From contig NZ_CP134779.1 of assembly GCF_031884435.1 (NCBI RefSeq), forward strand, positions 1,550,001 to 1,614,000: 64,000 nucleotides of DNA. The letters run 5' to 3'. The stretch is from Bosea sp. 685. GTDB lineage: Bacteria; Pseudomonadota; Alphaproteobacteria; Rhizobiales; Beijerinckiaceae. The position numbers and the translations under genes are program-made. The notes beneath the pieces are model-generated. The model saw nothing but the letters and a program-made list of their open reading frames with translations. It ran no database searches and had not been told where the DNA came from. This document shows positions 7,669-16,893 of the stretch, one piece after another. Numbering within the stretch: the stretch's first letter is position 1; each line of letters starts with the position of its first letter.

Positions 7669-9179
7669 GACATCCGGTCCAGGAACTGGCCGGCGGTCGG
7701 CTGCATGACGCGCGGTTGGCCGGTGTGGATATCGATGGCGCCATTCTCGAACTGCGCATCGACGAGCGCAGCCTCCAGCCCGGGAGCAGCGCCGCGCAGC
7801 AGCCGGCTGGTCTCCTCGCGCTCGGCCCAGAGCGTGACGCCGACGCTGCGGCCCTGCAGCGTGACCACGCCCTGCAGCGGACCCATCGGCTCGACATCGA
7901 GCGCGAAGCGGATACGCCAGAGCGGTGCTTCGACGCCGTTGGGGCCGCGGCGGGGCGGCTCCTTCTCGATATGAAGCGGCAGGACGGCCGCGCCGGAATG
8001 GAAGGCGAGAGGGATCTCGGTCAGCCAGCGTGGGGCTTGGTTCTGGTCGGGCCGCGCGCCGTCCAGCGGCAGCGAGGCGAATTGCGAAAGCGTGACGCGG
8101 TCGAGGGCCGCGTCAGTCTGCTCCAGCAGGGTTTGCGCGATCGTCAGCGGCTTTTCGCCCGCGGCGAGGGTCGGCTCCACGATCGGCTGGAGCGCAAGTG
8201 GGCCGTCGCGGCGCGGCGGCGTGGGTTTTGCCGGCGCGGTCGGCATACCGGCCGTTTGCGGCGAAAGCAGGAGCGCGGCTTGCGGCTTGCCGGCCGGCGT
8301 CGGCACGAAGCGCTCGATCACGGCAGCGAGGGCGTCGCGCAGCGTCACCAGGTTCGCCTTGAGGTCGGCCTGCGGCGGTACGGCCTGGCTCGTGGCTTGG
8401 CTCGTCGCGACTTGGCGGCTCTCCATGAACAGGCCGGAGCGCTGGACGGCGTCCTTCAGGACCTCGGCCCCAAGCGGCCTGCGCTCGACAGGGACGGCCT
8501 GGGCCAGGACGCGCTCGATCAGGGTCAGCAGCGGCTTGGGCAGGGTGAGCGCGACCGAGCCTTCGGAGATGCTGCGCAGATTGGCGAAGAGCGGCGCGAG
8601 ACCGTCCTGATTGGCCAGTACCGGCCCGAGCAGAGGCCCGGCGATGGCACGAGGTGAGGTCGCCGCGTTGGCCTGTGCTTGCACCGGTTGGGAGGCGGCA
8701 CCCGAGCGCGGCGCGTCGGCTGTCACTGCGGCCTGCAGGAGCGAACTCGGCTGGAGGGGGGCCGATGCGCGCGGAGGCTCGGCCGGGGAGGTTGTCGTCG
8801 GGGAGACCATTGGCGTGGGATTGGGGGCCGTGGCCTGGCCGGTCTGCGGGGTGGATTGCGGTGTCGCGGGTGCAACGCCGGCCGGAGCGGGCGGGCGCGT
8901 CTCGACCAAGGTCGCGCGCAGGCTTCCGCCTGGCTCCTCGGCGGCGTCGATCCTGAGCAGCAGCGTCGCGCCGGGGAGCAGAGCCGCCTGCTTCGCTTCC
9001 GGCCCGGCGAGCACGAGCGATATCTTGGTGTCGCCGATGAGCGCCGTCGCCAGGCCGTTGCCGTCAAGCGTCAGCAACTGCGCCTCGACGGTCTGGCCCG
9101 GCGCGAGCTCGGCCGTAGGCGCGAGCGCCTGCAGCAGAGTGGCGAGGTTCTGGCTCTGGACGAGCTGGGCGAGATTCAT
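7665..9179 (-). CDS. fliK: Flagellar hook-length control protein FliK-like
   Basis: A 504-residue secreted-ruler candidate. The N-terminal half is low complexity, rich in Ala, Pro, Gln and Thr (about residues 110-190). The C-terminal part (about 380-480) resembles the FliK domain: WLTEIPLAFHSGAAVLPLHIE, WRIRFALDVEPMGPLQGVVTL and a VGVTLWAERE segment. I chose the ATG at 9179 (MNLAQLVQSQ), because the in-frame extension to 9218 has no family character. Overlap with the flhB C-terminal-like gene supports a shared export-switch role. Confidence 0.75.
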   Translation of the reverse strand: MNLAQLVQSQNLATLLQALAPTAELAPGQTVEAQLLTLDGNGLATALIGDTKISLVLAGPEAKQAALLPGATLLLRIDAAEEPGGSLRATLVETRPPAPAGVAPATPQSTPQTGQATAPNPTPMVSPTTTSPAEPPRASAPLQPSSLLQAAVTADAPRSGAASQPVQAQANAATSPRAIAGPLLGPVLANQDGLAPLFANLRSISEGSVALTLPKPLLTLIERVLAQAVPVERRPLGAEVLKDAVQRSGLFMESRQVATSQATSQAVPPQADLKANLVTLRDALAAVIERFVPTPAGKPQAALLLSPQTAGMPTAPAKPTPPRRDGPLALQPIVEPTLAAGEKPLTIAQTLLEQTDAALDRVTLSQFASLPLDGARPDQNQAPRWLTEIPLAFHSGAAVLPLHIEKEPPRRGPNGVEAPLWRIRFALDVEPMGPLQGVVTLQGRSVGVTLWAEREETSRLLRGAAPGLEAALVDAQFENGAIDIHTGQPRVMQPTAGQFLDRMS

Positions 9180-9336
9180 CGAGGCGAAGCCATGAGAGCG
9201 AGGCCAAGACCCTGACATGAAAGGTTAAGCATTTTGTTGCGCGCAGGATTTGGCGGGCGCGCCCTGCGCGGAGCGCGCTGGCGCGTGGCGCGAGGCTGGG
9301 GCAGGGTCTTTGCCCCGAACTCTGGGAGTCTGACCC

Positions 9337-10347
9337 ATGGAATATCGCCAGCTCGGCCGCTCCGGCCTCAAGGTCTCGCCTTTGTGCCTGGGCACGATGA
9401 TGTTCGGTGGCGCGACGAGCGAGCTGGATTCGCGCGCGATCATCGATCATGCGCGCGAAGCCGGCATCAATTTCATCGACACAGCCGATGTCTACAATGA
9501 AGGCCGCTCCGAAGAGGTGACCGGCCGCGCCATCGCCGCGCAGCGCCATGACTGGGTGCTTGCGACCAAGGTCGCCAACCAGATGGGGGCAGGCCCCAAC
9601 CGGGTCGGGCTCTCGCGCAAATGGCTGATGCAAGCCTGCGAGGACAGTCTGCGCCGGCTCGGCACCGATTTCATCGATGTCTACTATCTGCACAAGGAAG
9701 ACCATGCGACGCCGCTGGCCGAGACCGTGCGCGCACTCGGCGATCTCGTTGCCCAGGGCAAGATCCGGCATTTCGGCGTCTCGAATTACCGCTCCTGGCG
9801 GCTCGCCGAGATCTGCCGGCTCTGCGACGATTTCGGTATCGACCGGCCGGTCGTCAGCCAGCCCTATTACAACGCGATGAATCGCATGCCCGAGGTCGAG
9901 CATCTGCCGGCCTGCGGCTTCTACGGGCTCGGCGTCGCCTCCTATTCGCCGCTGGCGCGCGGCGTGCTGACCGGTAAATACGAGCCCGGCCAGGCGCCGC
10001 AGCAAGGCACGCGCGCGGCACGCGGCGACAAGCGCATCCTGCAGACGGAATGGCGCGAGGAGAGCCTCGCCATCGCCCAGACGATCAAGGCGCATGCGGA
10101 GGCGCGCGGCATGACGCCGATCCAGTTCGCGGTACGCTGGGTCCTGAACAATGCCTTCCTCACCGCCGCGATCGCCGGGCCGCGCACGCTGGAGCAGTGG
10201 CAGGCCTATCTCGCGGCGCTGGATGTCGCGTTCACCCCCGAGGACGAGGCGCTGGTGGATGGGCTCGTGCCCGCCGGCCATCCCTCGACGCCGGGCTATA
10301 GCGACCCGGCCTATCCGCTCGAGGGCCGCAAGGCGTTGACGGGCTGA
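9337..10347 (+). CDS. Aldo/keto reductase
   Basis: A 336-residue NADPH-dependent oxidoreductase of the aldo/keto reductase superfamily, close to the YajO/Tas-like branch. The catalytic tetrad is visible: Asp and Tyr in FIDTADVYNEGRSEE (about 48-53), Lys in WVLATKVANQ and His in VYYLHKEDH. HFGVSNYRSWRL and the C-terminal phosphate-binding region follow. The ATG at 9337 has a GGGAG ribosome site. The substrate cannot be told from the sequence. It converges with the tetR-type gene downstream. Confidence 0.9.
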   Translation: MEYRQLGRSGLKVSPLCLGTMMFGGATSELDSRAIIDHAREAGINFIDTADVYNEGRSEEVTGRAIAAQRHDWVLATKVANQMGAGPNRVGLSRKWLMQACEDSLRRLGTDFIDVYYLHKEDHATPLAETVRALGDLVAQGKIRHFGVSNYRSWRLAEICRLCDDFGIDRPVVSQPYYNAMNRMPEVEHLPACGFYGLGVASYSPLARGVLTGKYEPGQAPQQGTRAARGDKRILQTEWREESLAIAQTIKAHAEARGMTPIQFAVRWVLNNAFLTAAIAGPRTLEQWQAYLAALDVAFTPEDEALVDGLVPAGHPSTPGYSDPAYPLEGRKALTG

Positions 10348-10365
10348 TCAGGCGGCGCGGACTGA

Positions 10366-10977
10366 TCAGGCGGCGACCGCGACGAGCCCGCTCCAGGCTA
10401 CCATGGCGGCCTGGGCGATGGCCTCCAGTTCGGCGCGCGTGGCGCCGTCGCGCGCGCGCAACGATATGCCTTGCTGCACCGTGACATAGAAGCTTGCGAT
10501 CATCTCGGTATCGGTCGCGGCCGGCAACTCGCCACTTTCGACCGCTTCTCGCAGCCGCTGCGTGAAGCTGGCGATCGCCCGCTCGCGCACGCCTCGTAAA
10601 TCGGCCCGGAGCGCCTCGCTCGCGCCGGCGGCATGGACCACCGCCAGCACGATCATGCAGCCGGCCGGTTTGCCCGGCCGCGTGAACATTGCCACTGAGC
10701 GCATCAGGAAGGTTTCTATCGCGGCCCGGGCCGTCGGGGCATCGGCAACCGCCTGGGCCAGTTCCTTGCCGTCGCAGGCCTCGTATAGCGCCATCGCCTC
10801 GCGATAGAGCGCCTCCTTGCTGCCGAAGGCGGCGTAGAGGCTGGGCGAGCCGATGCCCATCGCCTCGGTCAGATCACCCATCGAGGTGCCCTGGAAGCCG
10901 TTGCGCCAGAACAAATCCATGGCGCGGCGCAGCGCCTCGTCGCGATCAAAGCTTCTCGGTCTGCCGCGCTCGGACAT
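10366..10977 (-). CDS. TetR/AcrR-family transcriptional regulator
   Basis: A 203-residue repressor with an N-terminal helix-turn-helix (RGRPRSFDRDEALRRAMDLF, then GFQGTSMGDLTEAMGIGSPSLYAAFGSKEALY, about residues 4-55) and an all-alpha ligand domain. It is divergent from the SDR gene, with about 100 bases between starts that contain a long-spaced inverted repeat, so it probably represses the SDR and itself (inference). The ATG at 10977 is used; another ATG two codons upstream also fits. Confidence 0.9.
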   Translation of the reverse strand: MSERGRPRSFDRDEALRRAMDLFWRNGFQGTSMGDLTEAMGIGSPSLYAAFGSKEALYREAMALYEACDGKELAQAVADAPTARAAIETFLMRSVAMFTRPGKPAGCMIVLAVVHAAGASEALRADLRGVRERAIASFTQRLREAVESGELPAATDTEMIASFYVTVQQGISLRARDGATRAELEAIAQAAMVAWSGLVAVAA

Positions 10978-10999
10978 GATCACCCGTTTTGTGCCAAGC

Positions 11000-11052
11000 G
11001 ATACATAAATCGCTTGACGGGTGCCGGCAAGCGCCGCAAATATTTATGTATC
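11000..11052. promoter_or_regulatory. Putative TetR operator / divergent promoter region
   Basis: GATACATAAAT (11000-11010) and ATTTATGTATC (11042-11052) are perfect 11-base inverted copies separated by 31 bases in the tetR-SDR divergent gap. A TTGACG (11014-11019) could be the -35 of the SDR promoter, with an AT-rich AAATAT about 18 bases on. The copies could be two half-operators bridged by TetR dimers. Which promoter each controls is inference. Confidence 0.6.
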
Positions 11053-11077
11053 GAACGGCACAGAAAAGGAATCTCTC

Positions 11078-11818
11078 ATGGAACGGCTGATCGGGAAGAA
11101 GGCGCTGGTGACCGGTGGGAGCCGCGGCATCGGCGCGGCGATCGCGTTGCGGCTGGCGCAGGAAGGCGCCGATGTCGCGCTGACCTATGAGCGCTCGCAG
11201 GACAAGGCGCAGGCGGTGGTCGGCCAGATCGAGGCCCTTGGACGCAAGGGCTTCGCGCTCGCGGCCGACAGCGCCGATGCCGAGGCGGTGACGGCCTGCG
11301 TCGGCAAGGCTGCCGCTCTGCTCGGAGGCCTCGACATCCTGGTCAACAATGCCGGCATTTTCCGTGGCGGACCGATCGCGGAGTGGAGCCTCGCCGATAT
11401 CGACGCGACGCTGGCAGTGAATATCCGCGCCGTCGTGCTGGCGTCGCAGGCGGCCGCCGCCCATCTCGGCGAAGGCGGGCGCATTATTTCGATCGGTTCA
11501 TGCCTGGCCGAGCGCGTGGTCGAGCCCGGCGTCTCGCTCTATGCGATGAGCAAGGCCGCGCTGATCGGCTTCACCAAGGGCCTGGCGCGCGATCTCGGGC
11601 CACGCGGCGTCACCGTCAATATCGTCCATCCCGGCTCGACCGACACCGATATGAACCCGGCTGCCGGGGAACGGGCCGACGCGCAGCGCGCCAAGATGGC
11701 GATCCCGCGCTATGGCAAGCCGGAGGATATCGCCGGACTCGTGGCCTATCTCGCCAGCGCGGAGGCGCGCTTTGTGACCGGCGCCGGTTTCGCCATCGAT
11801 GGCGGCGTCAATACCTAG
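11078..11818 (+). CDS. SDR-family oxidoreductase
   Basis: A 246-residue short-chain dehydrogenase/reductase of the classical type. The cofactor motif is VTGGSRGIG (about 12-20), followed by LVNNAG, the catalytic Ser in IISIGS and Tyr-x-x-x-Lys in YAMSK, and it ends with the AGFAIDGGVNT common to FabG-like enzymes. The ATG at 11078 follows an AAAGGA ribosome site; codons upstream of it lie in the operator. It is divergent from the TetR regulator, a frequent arrangement for inducible SDR genes. The substrate is unknown. Confidence 0.92.
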   Translation: MERLIGKKALVTGGSRGIGAAIALRLAQEGADVALTYERSQDKAQAVVGQIEALGRKGFALAADSADAEAVTACVGKAAALLGGLDILVNNAGIFRGGPIAEWSLADIDATLAVNIRAVVLASQAAAAHLGEGGRIISIGSCLAERVVEPGVSLYAMSKAALIGFTKGLARDLGPRGVTVNIVHPGSTDTDMNPAAGERADAQRAKMAIPRYGKPEDIAGLVAYLASAEARFVTGAGFAIDGGVNT

Positions 11819-11845
11819 ACGCTATCCCTCCAGCGCAACGGCGGC

Positions 11846-12124
11846 TCAGTTCACCAGGCAGAAGCCGCCGACATTGTGGTCGCTTTGGCAGGCTGATCTG
11901 GGAGCCTCTCCCGGCTTGTTGTTGCGCGAGGATTGCCATCCCTGCGGCACCACCTGGACGCTGGGACCCAGGGGCGGGGCGGGGAGCTCGACAGCGCTCC
12001 CGTCATGGCTCGATCCGCCGCTGCTCGCGCTGATGTTGTCCGGATTGGAGCTGGATTGCGCGACGGCAGAGGCCGCAGACAACTGAAGGGCTGCCACAGT
12101 GCAGACCAGAACGAGACGCAGCAT
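11846..12124 (-). CDS. Small exported protein, C-terminal GGFC motif (copy 1)
   Basis: A 92-residue protein of unknown function. It begins with a clear signal peptide (MLRLVLVCTVAALQLSAASAVAQ), then a Ser/Pro-rich polar region, and ends in HNVGGFCLVN. The ATG at 12124 is chosen because it gives the signal peptide. The downstream neighbour on the same strand (12268-12369) also encodes a signal peptide and ends in FGGFCVMH, so the two look like diverged paralogues or share a functional C-terminus. I recognise no family. Confidence 0.6.
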   Translation of the reverse strand: MLRLVLVCTVAALQLSAASAVAQSSSNPDNISASSGGSSHDGSAVELPAPPLGPSVQVVPQGWQSSRNNKPGEAPRSACQSDHNVGGFCLVN

Positions 12125-12191
12125 GCCATTTCCCCAGGAACGGCGCGCACGCTGCCTCATCGCAGGCGCCGGTGAAAGCGGCATTTGCGAT

Positions 12192-12214
12192 CAGCCTAAG
12201 CAGGATGTTAACCG
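12192..12214 (-). promoter_or_regulatory. Shared upstream motif, copy 1
   Basis: Read on the minus strand, TTAAC, five bases, GCTTAGG, one base, TG lies about 70 bases before the 92-residue small exported protein. The same pattern occurs at 12444-12467 before the 33-residue one. It may be a promoter or a regulator site, or a relic of duplication. Confidence 0.35.
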
Positions 12215-12267
12215 GCCGGCGCGGAAACGCGCCGCCGGGCCTCGTTGCGTCAGTGCATCGCGTCGCG

Positions 12268-12369
12268 TCAGTGCATGACGCAGAAGCCGCCGAAGCGCAG
12301 CCTTGCCGCCTCGGCATCGAGCGGCAGGCAGGCGGTGGCGATGATGGCGATCGCGAGAACCCTGAGCAT
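12268..12369 (-). CDS. Very small exported protein, C-terminal GGFC motif (copy 2)
   Basis: A 33-residue reading frame read directly on the minus strand from ATG 12369 to TGA 12268. The product has a hydrophobic leader (MLRVLAIAIIATACLPL), a DAEAARL cleavage-like region and ends in RFGGFCVMH. It is in tandem with the 92-residue protein, which ends in VGGFCLVN, and both have a similar upstream motif. Its short length makes it uncertain; the shared C-terminus and similar leader support it. Confidence 0.45.
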   Translation of the reverse strand: MLRVLAIAIIATACLPLDAEAARLRFGGFCVMH

Positions 12370-12443
12370 GCCGCGTTCCTCTGCTTTAGCGGGCGATCTC
12401 AGCCTGCCGGCATGATCGGAATTTGCAAAGCGCGACGTCGCAA

Positions 12444-12467
12444 CAACCTAAGCGCGAGGTTAAGCCG
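12444..12467 (-). promoter_or_regulatory. Shared upstream motif, copy 2
   Basis: Minus-strand TTAAC, five bases, GCTTAGG, one base, TG lies about 75 bases before the 33-residue frame, matching the copy at 12192-12214 in order and spacing. Confidence 0.35.
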
Positions 12468-12485
12468 AATGGCGGGCGACGCGAT

Positions 12486-13304
12486 CTAGTTGCCCGGCAG
12501 CACGATGATGGTCGGTTGTGCGGGCAGGCCGGCCTTGGTGAGCGTAATTGTCGGCTCGGTCTTACGCTCGGTGGCCCAGACGCCGTCGGTGCGGCGCAGG
12601 AAGCGCTCCAGGCTGGAGCCGCCGAAGAAATGCATCGGGATCATCACCTTGGCCTGCAGGGATTTCAGCACCTCGACCATGCCTTCCTGGTCGAGCGTGT
12701 AGCTGCCATCGACCGGGAAGAGCACGATGTCGACGCGGCCGAGTGCGCGCAGATGGCCGGGCTCCAGCGGGTGATGCAGATGGCCGAGATGGGCGATGCA
12801 GAGATCGCCGATCTCGAAGACGAACATCGAATTGCCGTCATAGTCGGTCGCGCCGGAATAGGAGCGGATATTGGTCGGCACGTTGCGCACGCGCATGTCG
12901 CCGAGCGTGACATCGTGTTTCGCCGCGCCCTGGCCGCTCGGATCCCAGCCCGGCAGCACATATTTGATGGCCGGGTCCGGGTTGCGCGAATTATGCGTCG
13001 AATGCGCCTTGTTCATCGTGGCGATGTCGGGCGTCTCACGCGGGCGGACATAATCGTTGTAGTCGGTTGCGGCCCTGATGCCGCCCGGCGTCTCGATCAG
13101 GAAGGTGGCGTGGCCGACGAAGGTGAGGCGGACCTCGTCCTTGGCGAGCGCGGCGCGCTGGATCGGCAGGCGGTAGCTCGCCATCTCGGGCCGGCAGCCG
13201 GGCTCGTCGGACTGGGCGCGGGTGGGGGTGGCGAGCGCGGCCATTGCGATACCCAGTATCGCGCCGCAGAGCCTGCGTCCCAGGATGGTCGGCGGATTCA
13301 TCAT
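12486..13304 (-). CDS. Exported MBL-fold (UlaG-like) metallohydrolase-family protein
   Basis: A 272-residue protein with a signal peptide (hydrophobic stretch at residues 13-29 ending in PTRAQ). The metallo-beta-lactamase fold is suggested by VRLTFVGHATFLIETPGG, then HLGHLHHPL, VDIVLFPVDGSYTL and AKVMIPMHFF. The canonical HxHxDH metal site is not present: the equivalent stretch reads NKAHSTHNSRNP. Its substrate and metal content are therefore unclear. A GTG at 13310 is an alternative start. It is transcribed away from the cupin gene upstream. Confidence 0.75.
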   Translation of the reverse strand: MMNPPTILGRRLCGAILGIAMAALATPTRAQSDEPGCRPEMASYRLPIQRAALAKDEVRLTFVGHATFLIETPGGIRAATDYNDYVRPRETPDIATMNKAHSTHNSRNPDPAIKYVLPGWDPSGQGAAKHDVTLGDMRVRNVPTNIRSYSGATDYDGNSMFVFEIGDLCIAHLGHLHHPLEPGHLRALGRVDIVLFPVDGSYTLDQEGMVEVLKSLQAKVMIPMHFFGGSSLERFLRRTDGVWATERKTEPTITLTKAGLPAQPTIIVLPGN

Positions 13305-13427
13305 CGGCACCCCGCATCGTTCCAGCGTCCACGAGCTTAGGCAATTGCCGGGCCGGGGGAAGCGGGCAGGAGCAGGGCTGGCGCGTTTGTGAAGCGAGAG
13401 GCCGTCGGGAGAGGTAGCGTGGCCACG

Positions 13428-13841
13428 TCAGTGCAGCGGGTCGAGGAATGGCGTGTCGCGGCCGCTCACATAGAAGATCACCACCTTCGTCGGCTCGGCG
13501 GCGCTGCGGTTGTAGCCGACCATCTCGACATGCGGCGGTTCGACATAGGCCTCGCCAGCCTTCACCACCACGGTTGGCTGTCCCTTCAGTTCCAGCGTGA
13601 AGGCGCCTTCGAGGACATAGACCGTCACGGGAAAGCGGTGGCTGTGCCGGACGGTCCTGTCGCCGGGCTTGAAGGTCGCGGTCAGGATGCGGACTTCCTG
13701 CGAGGCGTCACGCGGCATGGCTTCGACGAGTTGGCGCAGCACGAGGTTCGGCTTCGCAAGACCGGCCTCCTGCGCCTGCGCGCTGGCCCCCAGAAGAAGA
13801 CCCACGACAGCCGCCGCAGCCAAACATGATGATATGCGCAT
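13428..13841 (-). CDS. Periplasmic cupin-domain protein
   Basis: A 137-residue single-cupin protein with a signal peptide (MRISSCLAAAAVVGLLLGASAQA). Cupin motif 1 is RTVRHSHRFPVTVYVLEGAFTL and motif 2 is AGEAYVEPPHVEMVGYNRS, giving His ligands for a metal. It starts 120 bases from a divergently transcribed LysR gene, so LysR control is likely (inference). The reaction is unknown; small exported cupins of this kind are often annotated only by domain. Confidence 0.8.
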   Translation of the reverse strand: MRISSCLAAAAVVGLLLGASAQAQEAGLAKPNLVLRQLVEAMPRDASQEVRILTATFKPGDRTVRHSHRFPVTVYVLEGAFTLELKGQPTVVVKAGEAYVEPPHVEMVGYNRSAAEPTKVVIFYVSGRDTPFLDPLH

Positions 13842-13961
13842 GGCGCTTTCCTCCGGCTAGGGTCTGACGCCTTGTCAGAACTGCCGAAAGGGTAGGCCTG
13901 AGCTGCGGATTATGGCAGCCTCAATGCTGTGGACAGGGGCCGCAAGACTGCAAGGTCGAGC

Positions 13962-14852
13962 ATGTTCGATTGGAACGATCTGAAGCCTTTCCTTGCTGTC
14001 GCGCAGCATCAAAGCATGATCGCGGCGGGGAAATCGCTCGGCCTCAGTCAGTCGACCGTGCAGCGACGGCTTTCGGAACTCGAGCGGCGGATCGGCCGCG
14101 CCCTGGTCGTCCGGCATCCTGCGGGATATCGGCTCACGGCCGATGGCTTGAGCCTGTTGCCGATGGCCCGCAGGGTCGCTCGCGCTGTGGGCGAGTTGGA
14201 GCAGTATCTCGACGACACCGCGCGGGAACTCGACGGCGTGATCCGCGTCACCTGTCCCGAGCCGCTGGTGCTGCGCATCGTTCAGTCGAAGCTGCTCGAC
14301 GCCTTCCATGCGCGCCATCCGAAGCTGCGCGTCGAGTTCGTGACCAGCGACCGCTATCTCGATCTGTCGCAGGGCGAGGCGGATGTCGCCTTCCGCTCCG
14401 GCGACACCGATGATGAGCTTGTCGGACGCAAGATCGCCGACTCGCTCTGGGCGATCTATGCCAGCCCCGACTATGTCGAGCGGCACGGTCGGCCGACGAC
14501 CGCGCAGGAACTGGCGCAGCACCCGCTGGTCGGCTTTGAAACGACGCTCGGCTCGCACCGCATGCTGACATGGCTCGCGGAGGTCGCACCGGCCGCCCGC
14601 TTCGCCGTGCGCAACAACAGCGTCCTCGGCCTGGTTTCGGCAGTCAAATCCGGCGTGGGCATCGGCCCATTGCCGACCGCGCTCGGAGACGCCGATGACG
14701 GTCTCGTGCGGATCCTCGGCCCGATCCCGGAACTGACGCGAAGCTGGCGAATCCTGGCTCACCCCGATCTCCGGCGTACGCCTCGCGTCGCTGCCTTCTT
14801 TGATTTCATCGTCGAACAGCGGGCCGCGCTGAAGCCGATCTTCACAGGGTAG
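13962..14852 (+). CDS. LysR-family transcriptional regulator
   Basis: A 296-residue regulator. The N-terminal winged helix-turn-helix is [19 protein letters not shown], then [25 protein letters not shown] (about residues 1-60). The effector-binding periplasmic-binding-protein-like domain follows ([29 protein letters not shown]). Start at the ATG 13962; a longer frame from GTG 13929 adds 11 non-family residues. The divergent cupin gene is the obvious candidate target. Confidence 0.9.
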   Translation: MFDWNDLKPFLAVAQHQSMIAAGKSLGLSQSTVQRRLSELERRIGRALVVRHPAGYRLTADGLSLLPMARRVARAVGELEQYLDDTARELDGVIRVTCPEPLVLRIVQSKLLDAFHARHPKLRVEFVTSDRYLDLSQGEADVAFRSGDTDDELVGRKIADSLWAIYASPDYVERHGRPTTAQELAQHPLVGFETTLGSHRMLTWLAEVAPAARFAVRNNSVLGLVSAVKSGVGIGPLPTALGDADDGLVRILGPIPELTRSWRILAHPDLRRTPRVAAFFDFIVEQRAALKPIFTG

Positions 14853-15000
14853 AGGTGGCGAGGCGAGGACGCCACGCGCGACACGTGGGACCGGCGGGCT
14901 TGCACCGCACCGGTTGCGGCAAGCGGCCCGCCTCGCTACATACGCGGCACATTCCCGAAAGCCCCGGCCCACCAGTCCGAGAGCGGAGCCCGCACGCCCC

Positions 15001-16653
15001 ATGTCCCGTCAGTTCATCTACCATATGCGCGGCCTGTCGAAGACTTATCCGGGCGGCAAGCAGATCCTCAAGGACATCCATCTCTCCTTCTACCCCGACG
15101 CCAAGATCGGCGTGCTCGGGGTCAACGGCGCGGGTAAGTCGACCCTGCTCAAGATCATGGCGGGCTTCGACAAGGAATGGACTGGCGAGGCCTGGGTCGC
15201 CGAGGGCGCGCGCGTCGGCTACCTGCCGCAGGAGCCCAAGCTCGACGAGACACTCAACGTCCGTGACAACGTCATGCTCGGCGTGGCGCCGCAAAAGGCG
15301 ATCATGGATCGCTACAACGAGCTCGCGATGAACTATTCCGACGAGACCGCCGACGAGATGACCAAGCTGCAGGACGAGATCGAGGCCAAGGGCCTGTGGG
15401 ATCTCGATTCCAAGGTCGAGCAGGCGATGGACGCGCTGGGCTGCCCGCCGGACGATTGGGAAGTCTCGAAGCTCTCGGGCGGTGAGCGCCGCCGCGTCGC
15501 GCTGTGCAAGCTTTTGCTCGAGCAGCCGGAGCTGCTGCTACTCGACGAGCCGACCAACCATCTCGACGCCGAGACCACCGCCTGGCTCGAAGGCCATCTG
15601 CGGACTTATCCGGGCGCGATCCTGATCGTGACCCATGATCGCTACTTCCTCGACAACGTCACCAGCTGGATCCTCGAGCTCGATCGCGGCCAGGGCATTC
15701 CCTATGAGGGCAATTACTCGGCCTGGTCGGTGCAGAAACAGAAGCGCCTCGCCCAGGAAGGCCGCGAGGATGTCGCGCGTCAGAAGACGCTGGAGCGCGA
15801 GCAGGAATGGGTTCTGGCCTCGCCCAAGGCGCGCCAGGCCAAGAGCAAGGCCCGTATCCAGCGCTATGACGAGCTCGTGCAGAAGGCCAACAACAAGGGG
15901 CCCGACACCGCGCAGATCATCATCCCGATCGCCGAGCGGCTCGGCAACAACGTCGTCGATTTCGACAATCTGTCGAAGGGTTTCCAGGACAAGCTCCTGA
16001 TCGACGGCCTGTCCTTCAAGCTGCCGCCGGGCGGCATCGTCGGCGTGATCGGCCCCAACGGCGCCGGTAAGACCACGCTGTTCAAGATGATCACCGGCCA
16101 GGACAAGCCCGATTCTGGCACGATCGCCGTCGGCGAGAGCGTCACGCTCGGCTATGTCGACCAGAGCCGCGACTCGCTCGACGACAAGAAGAATGTCTGG
16201 GAGGAAATCTCGGGCGGCAACGACATCCTTTATCTCGGCAAGCGCGAGATCAATTCACGCGCCTATTGCTCGACCTTCAATTTCAAGGGCGGCGACCAGC
16301 AGAAGAAGGTCGGCTCGCTCTCGGGCGGCGAGCGCAACCGCGTCCATCTCGCCAAGATGCTGAAGGCGGGCTCCAATGTCCTGCTGCTCGACGAGCCGAC
16401 CAACGATCTCGACGTCGATACGCTGCGGGCGCTGGAGGAGGCGCTGGAGGACTACGCCGGCTGCGCTGTGATCATCAGCCATGATCGCTGGTTCCTCGAC
16501 CGCATCGCGACCCATATCCTCGCCTTCGAGGGTGAGAGCCATGTCGAATGGTTCGAGGGCAATTTTGCCGATTACGAGGAAGACAAGAAGCGCCGTTTGG
16601 GCATCGATTCCACGATTCCCAAGCGCATCCAGTACAAGAAGTTCTCGCGCTGA
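15001..16653 (+). CDS. ettA: Energy-dependent translational throttle protein EttA (ABC-F)
   Basis: Ribosome-binding ABC-F ATPase that gates translation elongation according to the ATP/ADP ratio. The 550 residues contain two ATPase domains: Walker [10 protein letters not shown] (about 40-48) with signature LSGGERRR and [12 protein letters not shown], and a second Walker [10 protein letters not shown] (about 350) with LSGGERNR and [11 protein letters not shown]. The linker between them holds the P-site tRNA interaction motif. Start at the ATG 15001, because the in-frame extension upstream is not conserved in character. A strong terminator follows. Confidence 0.95.
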   Translation: MSRQFIYHMRGLSKTYPGGKQILKDIHLSFYPDAKIGVLGVNGAGKSTLLKIMAGFDKEWTGEAWVAEGARVGYLPQEPKLDETLNVRDNVMLGVAPQKAIMDRYNELAMNYSDETADEMTKLQDEIEAKGLWDLDSKVEQAMDALGCPPDDWEVSKLSGGERRRVALCKLLLEQPELLLLDEPTNHLDAETTAWLEGHLRTYPGAILIVTHDRYFLDNVTSWILELDRGQGIPYEGNYSAWSVQKQKRLAQEGREDVARQKTLEREQEWVLASPKARQAKSKARIQRYDELVQKANNKGPDTAQIIIPIAERLGNNVVDFDNLSKGFQDKLLIDGLSFKLPPGGIVGVIGPNGAGKTTLFKMITGQDKPDSGTIAVGESVTLGYVDQSRDSLDDKKNVWEEISGGNDILYLGKREINSRAYCSTFNFKGGDQQKKVGSLSGGERNRVHLAKMLKAGSNVLLLDEPTNDLDVDTLRALEEALEDYAGCAVIISHDRWFLDRIATHILAFEGESHVEWFEGNFADYEEDKKRRLGIDSTIPKRIQYKKFSR

Positions 16654-16673
16654 CGAGACGGATTCGACTTTCA

Positions 16674-16712
16674 GGGCCAGCGTTCCGGGACCGGAGCGCT
16701 GGCCCTTTCTTT
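16674..16712 (+). terminator. Rho-independent terminator after ettA
   Basis: A 9-base perfect stem (GGGCCAGCG 16674-16682 with CGCTGGCCC 16697-16705), an inner CCGG/CCGG pairing, and TTTCTTT immediately after. It lies 20 bases past the ettA stop. Confidence 0.88.
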
Positions 16713-16893
16713 ATGCGCCGGTTCTTTATGCGTTGAGACGTGTCTCATGCTTCGGGATTTGCTTCGCGCACCGGGGGGCTGCCTCCGATGCGAGGTTTGG
16801 CGCGTATGATATGTCAAAAGACACGGACATGGGGTGATCACGCCTCTATAGGCCGAAGTTTGACGTCTCCGCAGTGAATGGAACGAACGACCC

